A stretch of 60,964 bases of DNA, from NCBI GenBank assembly GCA_031082125.1, contig JAVHLM010000037.1:1-60964 (forward strand), given 5' to 3'. The position numbers and the translations under genes were made by a program. How positions within the stretch are numbered: position 1 is the first letter of the stretch; each line of letters opens with the position of its first letter. The stretch comes from Candidatus Eremiobacterota bacterium. Its GTDB lineage: Bacteria > Vulcanimicrobiota > CADAWZ01 > Ess09-12. The notes beneath the pieces are model-generated. The model was not told the DNA's origin and ran no database searches. It saw nothing but the letters and a program-made list of their open reading frames with translations. This document shows, piece by piece, positions 7,620-14,553 of this stretch.

Positions 7620-8315
7620 GTGAAGATCGAATACGGCCCCAGAGAAAGCTCGGGAATTGATCGTCCGGCACCCAGGGAGAGAATCGCCGGGGAGCACACA
7701 GAGCCACGGGACATGGTGAATATCGGGGGTGTCCTGAATCAACCGGAGGGCCTCCTGTCATTGGCCCAGGCTCTCAAAGCCACGGCAACACCTGCAAAAT
7801 CAGCCGAACTGGCGAAAAAAATCCTGAATACGCCCGAAATCACTCTGCGATCCGATCTGCCTTCCGGCAATCCCCCCAGGGGCTCAGACTCTTTGACCAA
7901 TATAGTGGACACCTCGGAAGGAAAGCCTGCTCTAAGAAGCGATTACGGCACTGCCCCAGGGGGATCAGTGCCCCTTGACAAGAGAATGCTGAACGGAATG
8001 CTCGAGCTTCACGACAAGTATGGATTCAGCGTCAGGATCTCCAGTATCGCAGGAGGCTCCCATTCGAAAAATTCATTTCACTATTCGGGAACCGCCTTTG
8101 ACATTGACAGAATCAACGATATAGAAGTCTCAAAAAAAGACGGGCTTCATGATAAAGTGATGGCTGCGCTCAAAAAACTCGGCGCCATTGAAATTCTCGG
8201 CCCGGGAAATGCCAATCATGACCATCACATCCACGTTGCATGGTCACGAGCCGATGGCAATGATGAACCGCCGAATGAACAGGATCAGCTGGCCAAATAT
8301 GAAGATGGCTATTGA
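7620..8315 (+). CDS. zinc D-Ala-D-Ala carboxypeptidase-like (M15 fold) protein without signal peptide
   Basis: Translation starts at a GTG with GGAGGGAG seven bases upstream. The first 110 residues are polar, Pro/Ser-rich and probably disordered, with no signal peptide. The C-terminal half has the metal-site pattern of M15/extensin-like peptidases: HSKNSFHYSGTAFDID supplies the first His and the Asp, and NHDHHIHVAW supplies the last His ligands. A peptidoglycan-peptide hydrolase is the likely function. It is divergent from the other M15-type gene, with back-to-back promoters between them, so the two may be co-regulated. The sequence outside the metal site is too divergent to give a subfamily. 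Confidence 0.65.
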   Translation: MKIEYGPRESSGIDRPAPRERIAGEHTEPRDMVNIGGVLNQPEGLLSLAQALKATATPAKSAELAKKILNTPEITLRSDLPSGNPPRGSDSLTNIVDTSEGKPALRSDYGTAPGGSVPLDKRMLNGMLELHDKYGFSVRISSIAGGSHSKNSFHYSGTAFDIDRINDIEVSKKDGLHDKVMAALKKLGAIEILGPGNANHDHHIHVAWSRADGNDEPPNEQDQLAKYEDGY

Positions 8316-8411
8316 GGTTTCGAGGCTCTCCCAGGCTTAAATCTCATTCCCGTGAGGAATCCATATCTCATCCTCACCGGGAAAATTACAGGCACTCTTC
8401 CTGAAGGTGAA

Positions 8412-9290
8412 ATGAAAGAACCTGCTTTCATATCCAGAATTGCCCTGCTTGCGAAGACTGCCCTGCTTCTGTTGCTGCTGGCCTTGTTTCCCCTGCCGCT
8501 CCATGCGGCCGAAGCCCGGAAAGAAGCCACTCTGCAGCAGCGCGAGGAGGACCTGGCCACCTGCTACTTCAACCTTATCGGCTCGTCACCGGTACGGTGC
8601 ACCTCGCTCAATGGATCCGAGAGGAAACGGCTCTACGACTTCGTGGCGGGACACAGCGTGGCGCGGCTTTCGGAGCTGAAGCGCTATGATCCGAAGAACA
8701 AGATGGGATTCTGCTATGGCAGGGCCATGGCAGTGCAGCTCGCCGCCCGGCGCATGGGTCTCTCCCCGAAATCGATCGGCAAGATCTTTACCATCGGGAG
8801 GCTTGGGGAAGGGACCGTCCCCGAGTGGCGATGGCACGTGGCGGCACTGGTCCTGGGAGATGACAGCCGCTGGTATGCCATGGAGTTCAACCTTGCACAG
8901 GAGCCCTGCACCATGGAGGAATGGATCGGGAAGGTGCATGCTGAGAAGGACCGGGACAGAAAAGCCCTCTTCTACCTCACCTCCACCGATGCGGTGATGC
9001 CCGACCTGAGGGTCTTTCCCCCCATTGCTGAGGAGACAGGCAGACGTATCATAGAGCTTTCCTTCAATCCCGCCGGCAGGGTGGGCTTTGTGCCTCTCGA
9101 CAGGGGTGAGACCAGGATTTTCCGGGTCTATGACTCGGTCCTGAAAGATTATTTCAGCTGCCTGGGCAGCAGGGAAGGAAAGAGCTTCGACTTCACCCAA
9201 GTCGTGGTAAACGGTACCCCACACTCCAGCAACAGCTATTTTGACGATCTTCTCAAATCTATCACCACGGCGCCGGAAGAGGATTTTTAG
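8412..9290 (+). CDS. secreted protein-glutaminase-like (papain-fold deamidase) protein
   Basis: The ATG at 8412 is chosen because GAAGGTG lies just upstream and the protein then opens with a clean Sec signal peptide (Ala/Leu-rich core, cleavage near PLHAAEA). A preceding GTG at 8352 would bury the signal. The mature protein carries the pattern of protein-glutamine glutaminase-like enzymes: FCYGRAMAVQLA with the candidate nucleophile Cys101, then WRWHVAALV with His142, then SRWYAMEFNL and EPCTMEEWI. In that family a Cys-His-Asp site deamidates protein glutamines or, in relatives, cross-links them. The third residue is unclear here (Glu-Phe-Asn instead of Asp-Pro). Assignment rests on motif spacing alone. 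It converges with murQ, 46 bases apart. Confidence 0.55.
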   Translation: MKEPAFISRIALLAKTALLLLLLALFPLPLHAAEARKEATLQQREEDLATCYFNLIGSSPVRCTSLNGSERKRLYDFVAGHSVARLSELKRYDPKNKMGFCYGRAMAVQLAARRMGLSPKSIGKIFTIGRLGEGTVPEWRWHVAALVLGDDSRWYAMEFNLAQEPCTMEEWIGKVHAEKDRDRKALFYLTSTDAVMPDLRVFPPIAEETGRRIIELSFNPAGRVGFVPLDRGETRIFRVYDSVLKDYFSCLGSREGKSFDFTQVVVNGTPHSSNSYFDDLLKSITTAPEEDF

Positions 9291-9336
9291 TGCCTGCGTA
9301 TGCAAAGGCCCTCAGATACGATGGCCATACCGGAGA

Positions 9337-10242
9337 TCAGGGCCCGCCGAGGGCAGCGCGCAGGGAGTTTCCCGCATCCTTGAGCTTCTTTACCGCCTCA
9401 CCGGCGGTAAGGCCGGTCTTCAGCATCACGAAGGCAGTCATGGTATCCATCCCGGCGCTTTTCAGGGACCTGGACGCCTCCTGGTAACTTACCTCCGCGG
9501 TCTCCGCCAGGATGCGGCACGCCCTGTCCACCAGCTTGCTGTTGAGAGGCTTCACGCTGATCATGTAATTGCGGTATACCTTTCCCATCAGCACCATGCT
9601 TGCAGTGCTGAGCATGTTGAGCACCATCTTCTGGGCTGTTCCCGCCTTGAGCCTGGTGGAGCCGGTTAGCACCTCCGGACCCGTGGGCACCTCGATTGCC
9701 ACGTCGGCCACCGAGGAAATCATTGCCGGGCTGTTGCATGCCAGGGCGACTGTGTGTGCGCCTTCCCTCCGGGCATAGGCAAGAGCCCCGGCCACGAAGG
9801 GAGCCTTCCCGCTTGCCGTGATACCCACTACCACGTCCTGCGCCGATATTGAGAGGCCGCGAAGCTCTCTCCCACCTGCCTCGCTGTCATCCTCGGCGCC
9901 CTCGACAGCATGCCGCACGGCAGCGTCACCGCCCGCTATGACGGCCACGACCAGGCCTTCTTCAGCGCCGAAGGTAGGCGGACATTCCGAAGCATCGAGA
10001 AGGGCAAGCCTTCCGCTCGTCCCGGCGCCCACGTAAATAAGGCGCCCCCCTCTTTTCATTGATTCTGCAATCATTTCAACGGCCCGGGCTACCTGGGGAA
10101 GCACGGTGCCCACCGCCTGGGCCACTGTCATGTCCTCGGAATTCATGAGCTGCACTATCTCGTATGCGCTCATTATGTCGAGATTGGCTGATTTCTCGTT
10201 CTGCTTTTCCGTGTTAAGTGAATTTACCGGCATGGTGCTCAT
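9337..10242 (-). CDS. murQ: N-acetylmuramic acid 6-phosphate etherase
   Basis: MurQ cleaves the lactyl ether of MurNAc 6-phosphate to give GlcNAc 6-phosphate and D-lactate, in the cytoplasmic recycling of peptidoglycan. The SIS-domain signature is complete: GGRLIYVGAGTSGRLALLDA at about residues 65-84, followed by ECPPTFG and later ITASGKAPFVAGAL. The length of 301 residues is normal. AAGGAG lies five bases before the ATG. It is downstream of a BadF/BcrAD-type sugar kinase on the same strand, 61 bases away, which is a common pairing for amino-sugar salvage. The C-terminal helical region (LTAGEAVKKLKDA) is intact. Several wall-lytic enzymes in the window could generate its substrate if wall fragments are taken up. 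Confidence 0.95.
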   Translation of the reverse strand: MSTMPVNSLNTEKQNEKSANLDIMSAYEIVQLMNSEDMTVAQAVGTVLPQVARAVEMIAESMKRGGRLIYVGAGTSGRLALLDASECPPTFGAEEGLVVAVIAGGDAAVRHAVEGAEDDSEAGGRELRGLSISAQDVVVGITASGKAPFVAGALAYARREGAHTVALACNSPAMISSVADVAIEVPTGPEVLTGSTRLKAGTAQKMVLNMLSTASMVLMGKVYRNYMISVKPLNSKLVDRACRILAETAEVSYQEASRSLKSAGMDTMTAFVMLKTGLTAGEAVKKLKDAGNSLRAALGGP

Positions 10243-10303
10243 AATGACTCCTTGCTTTTCAGGCGGCTGTTCCGGCGGCCCTGCGGGGACTGCCAGGGGC
10301 TTG

Positions 10304-11260
10304 TTATTTTATCTGATTGAGAGCTTCTTTAAAACCCGGTGACTCCGCATCGCCGGAGAGCTGGTGAGCCAGGAGGACGGAGCCCAGCACCGGGGGGTGG
10401 GCTATCTTCACTACTTCTGCCCTGTCATGGAGCCTGCCCCGGATCATCCCGATAAGGGGGCTCCCTTCATGGAAGAGCCCGCCGGTAAGCACTATGGTTA
10501 TGCGCTGCCCCTCGGGAAAGCGGAGGCGCTTGAGGAGAACGTCCACAAGTCCGTAAAGCTCATCGGCCGCCTGGGTCAGGAGCTGCCTCGATATCTCGTC
10601 TCCCTCCTCGGCAGCCTCGAAGACAAGCTCGGCCACCGAGGCGATAGTGTTCCTCGTGAAGTCCTTGTGATATACGATGGGGACCATCTCGTTAAGAGAG
10701 GGAATATCATATTTTTTGAGCACTTTTTGCACCAGGAGGGTGTCAGGCCCGCGGTAATCATAGCAGCGCATCACTGACTGCAGGGCGCGCCTCCCGATAT
10801 CATAGCCGCTTCCCTCGTCGCCAAGGAGGTATCCCCAGCCTCCTACCCTCCCCTGCTTTCCTCCCTCGTTGATGCCGAAGGCGAATGCTCCCGTGCCGCC
10901 GATAAGCACCACGCCCTCGAGCTTTCCTGACGCGCACATGAGGGCAGGTATCGCGTCATGGCCGAGGCCCACGAGAGTCCCCGGCCATTGCGCCTGGATG
11001 AGCTCATAGACATTGAGCCATGCCTTGGGCCGGTCCACCCCGGCAAGCCCGCAGTAAATGGCAGCCACTGATGCTCCCTGCGGCATCCTGGCACGCAGTG
11101 AAGAGAACAGCTCTTTCATTATCTCCTGGAAGCGCTCCCATCCATAGTGGTTAAGGTTGCTTCCCTGGGTTATCGTGTCCACAAAAAGGGTGCCATCGGA
11201 GGAGACCAGCACGGACCTTGTCTTCGTTCCGCCCCCGTCAATTCCTATATATACACGCAT
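10304..11260 (-). CDS. BadF/BcrA/BcrD-family amino-sugar kinase (GlcNAc/MurNAc kinase-like)
   Basis: An ATPase of the actin-like BadF/BadG/BcrA/BcrD family: MRVYIGIDGGGTKT is the first phosphate loop, GLGHDAIPALM and GVVLIGGTGAFAFG carry the second, and VGGWGYLLGDEGSGYDIGRRAL is typical of N-acetylglucosamine kinases. The product would be a GlcNAc or MurNAc 6-phosphate, feeding the MurQ encoded just downstream. The second of two in-frame ATGs (11260) is preferred because AAAGGG then has a nine-base spacing and the protein begins directly with the kinase strand. The family also includes MurNAc/GlcNAc kinases of Clostridium (MurK), and the exact sugar cannot be told from sequence. Confidence 0.85.
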   Translation of the reverse strand: MRVYIGIDGGGTKTRSVLVSSDGTLFVDTITQGSNLNHYGWERFQEIMKELFSSLRARMPQGASVAAIYCGLAGVDRPKAWLNVYELIQAQWPGTLVGLGHDAIPALMCASGKLEGVVLIGGTGAFAFGINEGGKQGRVGGWGYLLGDEGSGYDIGRRALQSVMRCYDYRGPDTLLVQKVLKKYDIPSLNEMVPIVYHKDFTRNTIASVAELVFEAAEEGDEISRQLLTQAADELYGLVDVLLKRLRFPEGQRITIVLTGGLFHEGSPLIGMIRGRLHDRAEVVKIAHPPVLGSVLLAHQLSGDAESPGFKEALNQIK

Positions 11261-11463
11261 TGCTCCCATCCCTTTATATGATTCTGCGGATTAACCTCAT
11301 TGGTAAGCCCTCGGAGAGCCCGGGGGCCTTTTCTCATGACTCTTCTCTCTTCAATGAACAAAGTCCTCGTAGAGGCGGCCCGCAATTAACCCCGCGACTG
11401 CAGCTTGAGGAACCGTAAGAGTAGCCTGCTCCGAACCGTGGCAAAATGTTAAACAAAAATTTC

Positions 11464-11492
11464 TTGAATTCTGGAGGGCGATAGGGTACAAT
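11464..11492 (+). promoter_or_regulatory. sigma-70-type promoter of the lytic transglycosylase-like gene
   Basis: TTGAAT (11464-11469), a 17-bp spacer and TACAAT (11487-11492) precede the ATG at 11538 by 45 bases. Confidence 0.75.
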
Positions 11493-11537
11493 AGGATAGA
11501 ATCTGGATATATTTTACTACAGCGGGAGATAACTGCC

Positions 11538-12446
11538 ATGGACATGAGAATAAATGATTCCACACCTTCCCTGCCTGCCAGGATGGCGCAGCATGGCGCT
11601 CCCTCAGGGCAGGAGGCCGAAAGAGACCTTTTTCAAAAAGGGGTGAGGGACCTCGACCCTGGCGATGCTTTAAGGCGCCAGCAGCTTAAGCCCGTGGACG
11701 GCAGCTCCCTCAACACAGAGTGGGGCTACGGCAAGAATGAGAATGCCTTCAACGTGGCGATACTTAACGGCATAAAAGAAAAGTGGGGCGATTTCCAGCC
11801 TTCCGTACCGCCTCTCATCATCAAATCTGACATTGCCCAGGAAAGTGCTTTTGACCCACGCGCCGTGAGCAAGACCGGTTACGTGGGCCTCATGCAGGTG
11901 GGGAAAAAGGAAGCCCTCGCCCAGGGCCTTTCCCTTGAGCCAGTGGATGAGAGGTACATCCCCGAAAAGAATATTCTGTGCGGTGTGGGAACTATGAAGA
12001 CCAAGATAAAGGTCATCATTGCACCTCTTGATTTTTACGGTGCCGAGGAATTTGGGAAAAGCGTGGCCTCCTATTACAAGGACAAGGGAGACCCTTCAGA
12101 GATCCAGAAGTGGCTCCTCTGCCTGGGAGCTTATAACGGCGGGGGCGGAACGGTCCTGCGCGCGATGGATTATGCCATCAAAGATAACAAGGACCCGAGA
12201 GAGTGGAAAAATCTCATTGAGCCCAAGGAATCGCTCAAAAAATCCCCCCTGTACCGGGGAATCGTTGACGTGTTCGGCGAAAAGTTCGCCACCGGCAAAT
12301 ATTACGAAATGGGAAAATACCCGGGAGAGGTGATGAAAAGGGCGGGGCTCATCTCTTCCAGCGAGGCCTCCGAGCTGGAGATCCCTCTTCCCCCGGGCTA
12401 TGAGAACGGCAGCCAGGTGCCGCCTGGCAGGGAAGATGTCTACTAG
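11538..12446 (+). CDS. lytic transglycosylase-like (SLT fold) protein without signal peptide
   Basis: This 302-residue protein lacks a signal peptide; the first 60 residues are polar and Gln/Pro-rich. A goose-lysozyme/SLT-like catalytic region follows. DIAQESAFDPRAVSKTGYVGLMQVG holds the catalytic Glu (residue 102) and the 'GLMQ' signature, and LCLGAYNGGGGTVLRAM matches the 'AYN.G' motif. The likely reaction is non-hydrolytic cleavage of the MurNAc-GlcNAc bond, giving anhydromuropeptides. The promoter at 11464 makes it monocistronic. The missing signal peptide is odd for a wall enzyme; phage-type release or a dedicated secretion system would be needed to reach peptidoglycan. Confidence 0.75.
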   Translation: MDMRINDSTPSLPARMAQHGAPSGQEAERDLFQKGVRDLDPGDALRRQQLKPVDGSSLNTEWGYGKNENAFNVAILNGIKEKWGDFQPSVPPLIIKSDIAQESAFDPRAVSKTGYVGLMQVGKKEALAQGLSLEPVDERYIPEKNILCGVGTMKTKIKVIIAPLDFYGAEEFGKSVASYYKDKGDPSEIQKWLLCLGAYNGGGGTVLRAMDYAIKDNKDPREWKNLIEPKESLKKSPLYRGIVDVFGEKFATGKYYEMGKYPGEVMKRAGLISSSEASELEIPLPPGYENGSQVPPGREDVY

Positions 12447-12463
12447 AGCAATCTCTCCGCATC

Positions 12464-13945
12464 TCACGGCACAAGGCTTCTCATGGCCGTGAGACTGGCA
12501 TCAGACACGTATTTCCCGGGGTCGTCCAGGAAGTTTGACAGGGCCTGGGCAGGGTTCTCCATGAACTCCCTTTGAAGCTGCGGCGAGTTCGCCGCCCTGG
12601 TGCCTGTCACTCCGGGCTCCATCTCGTTACCTGTGAAGATTTTGAGCAGCTCAGCCCCCGGGCTGCTGGCGGCGTCGGCCCAGAATCCCTTGTTTACTTT
12701 TCCTGCATCATTGGGGGCCAATTCATTCATCAGCCCGTTCATCAGGTGGTTGACGCTGGGCTGATATTCCTTGCCGTTTTCGCCTGTCGCGTTGATCTTG
12801 TCGGGAAAAGAGCCCAGCATCCTCACGGTGTTGTCATCTTTGAAGGAGGGGTCTATGTTATCCTTCTTGATCCCGAATACACTGTCTGAATAGCCCTGGT
12901 AAGGCCCGTAGGCGGCAAAAGCCCTTAAAGCCTCTTCCTTGTGAGCCTTGTCTATTTCCTCTTTTGACGCATCGGGGTGATTCTTCAGGTAGTTCTCGGC
13001 AAAGGAGTCTTTTGTCCTGTCCAGGATGTTCTGCATATTCTGAGAGACGGCGTCCTTGCTCTCACCATTCTTTGACATTTTGGCGATTTCGTCCGAAACC
13101 TGGTCGCGAGTGGCCTCCTTGCCTGTCCTGGCTTCGGCTCTGTCGGCAGCGGCCTGCCTGAGCTCATCACCCTTGAGCTTGCTCACATCAACCCCTTTTT
13201 CCTTCTCATAGGCCTTCAGTGTTTCATCATTGCTTGGCGGCCTGCCGTGCTCCTTCATGTAATTGCTTCTGAAATCCTTCCCGAACTTGTCAAAGTCCGC
13301 TTTCTTTTCGCCCGGGGTCTTTTCCCCCTTCTCCTTGAGGTCCTTCGCCTCCTCCTTGGCCTTTTCCGCCTCGCCCTTCTCCTTCTCCGCCTCGGCTTTC
13401 TGCTTTTCCGCCGATGCAGGGTCACCGGCCTTGTCGGCATCAGCCTTCTTCCTGTCTGCATCTTCTATCGACTTATCGGCCTTGTCGGCCACCTCGTCGG
13501 CTTTTTGCTGCACATCCTGCGGGGAGGACTCCGGTTTCGACTCCTGCGATGTGGTGTTCATATCTCCAAGCTTGGCGAGCTTGTCATCAAACCATGACTT
13601 CGCGTCATCGGCACTGCCGGTCTCCTTGACCTCGCCGGCGCCTTTTTCTTCCTTGGAGCCGTCGCCTGCCTCGCTGCCGCTCCCTGCCGCCGACTTGCCG
13701 GAGCCGGCCGCGGAGGCCTCCTCTTTCTCGCTGGTTCTCTCTTCCTTGGCGTCGCTTGATATATCTGAAGAGTCCTCGGGATTGTTCAGGCTCTCGTTGA
13801 TTTCTTTTGAATCGGCCTCTTCTGTCTCTTTTGTCCCGGCTTCGGATACCTCGTTGCCTTCGTCGAGCTGCGAAGAATAGTCATCACTGATGTCTCCCGC
13901 ATCGCTTACTTCGCCGACTTCTTCTACTGCAGTATCGTCATCCAT
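12464..13945 (-). CDS. acidic coiled-coil protein of unknown function
   Basis: I recognise no family. The first 130 residues are strongly acidic and Ser/Glu/Asp-rich, probably disordered. Residues of about 140-235 are a Lys/Glu/Ala-rich coiled coil (AEKEKGEAEKAKEEAKDLKE), similar in style to the coiled coil of the transglycosylase at 22573-24132. A helical C-terminal domain of about 250 residues follows, containing FRSNYMKEHGRPPSNDE and SFAENYLKNHPDASKEE; these two look like a repeated 'NYxKxHxxxxxDE' unit. No signal peptide or membrane helix is present. A G7 tract six bases before the ATG serves as ribosome site. It converges with the transglycosylase-like gene, 17 bases away. An export substrate or structural partner is a guess. 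Confidence 0.7.
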   Translation of the reverse strand: MDDDTAVEEVGEVSDAGDISDDYSSQLDEGNEVSEAGTKETEEADSKEINESLNNPEDSSDISSDAKEERTSEKEEASAAGSGKSAAGSGSEAGDGSKEEKGAGEVKETGSADDAKSWFDDKLAKLGDMNTTSQESKPESSPQDVQQKADEVADKADKSIEDADRKKADADKAGDPASAEKQKAEAEKEKGEAEKAKEEAKDLKEKGEKTPGEKKADFDKFGKDFRSNYMKEHGRPPSNDETLKAYEKEKGVDVSKLKGDELRQAAADRAEARTGKEATRDQVSDEIAKMSKNGESKDAVSQNMQNILDRTKDSFAENYLKNHPDASKEEIDKAHKEEALRAFAAYGPYQGYSDSVFGIKKDNIDPSFKDDNTVRMLGSFPDKINATGENGKEYQPSVNHLMNGLMNELAPNDAGKVNKGFWADAASSPGAELLKIFTGNEMEPGVTGTRAANSPQLQREFMENPAQALSNFLDDPGKYVSDASLTAMRSLVP

Positions 13946-13951
13946 GGTATG

Positions 13952-13958
13952 CCCCCCC
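13952..13958 (-). promoter_or_regulatory. G7 homopolymer Shine-Dalgarno site
   Basis: Seven consecutive G on the minus strand lie six bases before the ATG of the acidic coiled-coil gene. Upstream, TTACAT and TATACT with an 18-bp spacer (about 14020-14049) form a plausible promoter. The same G7 arrangement occurs before two other genes, at 40088-40094 and 41707-41713. Confidence 0.6.
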
Positions 13959-14097
13959 TATGCCGGTTTCTTCCCCGGACAATTAATGGCGTATACTTAT
14001 ATATCACATATCTTTAAGAAAAGTATAGGGCGAACTATTACCGCGATGTAAAAAAAATGTGTCCAATTACAGATTTATTGTTGCAATTCCGTAATAA

Positions 14098-14457
14098 TTA
14101 CAGGCCAGTGAAGCCGGGGATAGGCCCCACCTCACTGATTTTCCATTCTGGGTATATCAGGAGCTTATATTTCAATTGGCTCCTGACATCATTATCATGT
14201 CAGGTGAGCTTTGCAGCGGCACCCTGTTGGCACTGGGACATATGCTTGAGACAGCGGGAGGCGGAAGGCTTATCGGTGTCCATACCGGTCAGGAGAATAT
14301 CTCTGAAGAGGTGCTTTCCACGCCGAAAATCAGCATTTTTTACGAAAGCTCAGAGCGGAATTATCAGGAAGTTGCCAGTTCCATCGGCGAGAGCGAGCGG
14401 GTTCTCAGTATCCCACCGCCCGCTTTATCCCTTGAAAATAATTGTAAAATTTATTGA
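14098..14457 (+). pseudogene. truncated cephalosporin hydroxylase/CmcI-like methyltransferase fragment
   Basis: The open frame from 14098 to the stop at 14455-14457 reads DFPFWVYQELIFQLAPDII, then MSGELCSGTLLALGHMLE, and then GGGRLIGVHTG. This follows the CmcI/rhamnosyl O-methyltransferase pattern: a 'W.YQE.i..lkPDliiEtG' strand and helix, then 'sGgSallla..l...g.G.ViGiD'. The N-terminal third and the C-terminal half of the usual roughly 230-residue protein are missing, and two key positions are changed (Glu of ETG to Ser, Asp of GID to Val-His). There is no ribosome site or start upstream; a stop codon sits directly before the frame. It is best read as a decaying gene, though a 93-residue product from a TTG at 14176 cannot be excluded. 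Confidence 0.6.
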
Positions 14458-14553
14458 AGAAGGAACAGATTCCCGGTGACAGAGAGGACTGGCAACGGGT
14501 ACTGCAGCCTTTGTCAAGAGGAAAGAAAGAAATGATGGTGTATATTTATTACA

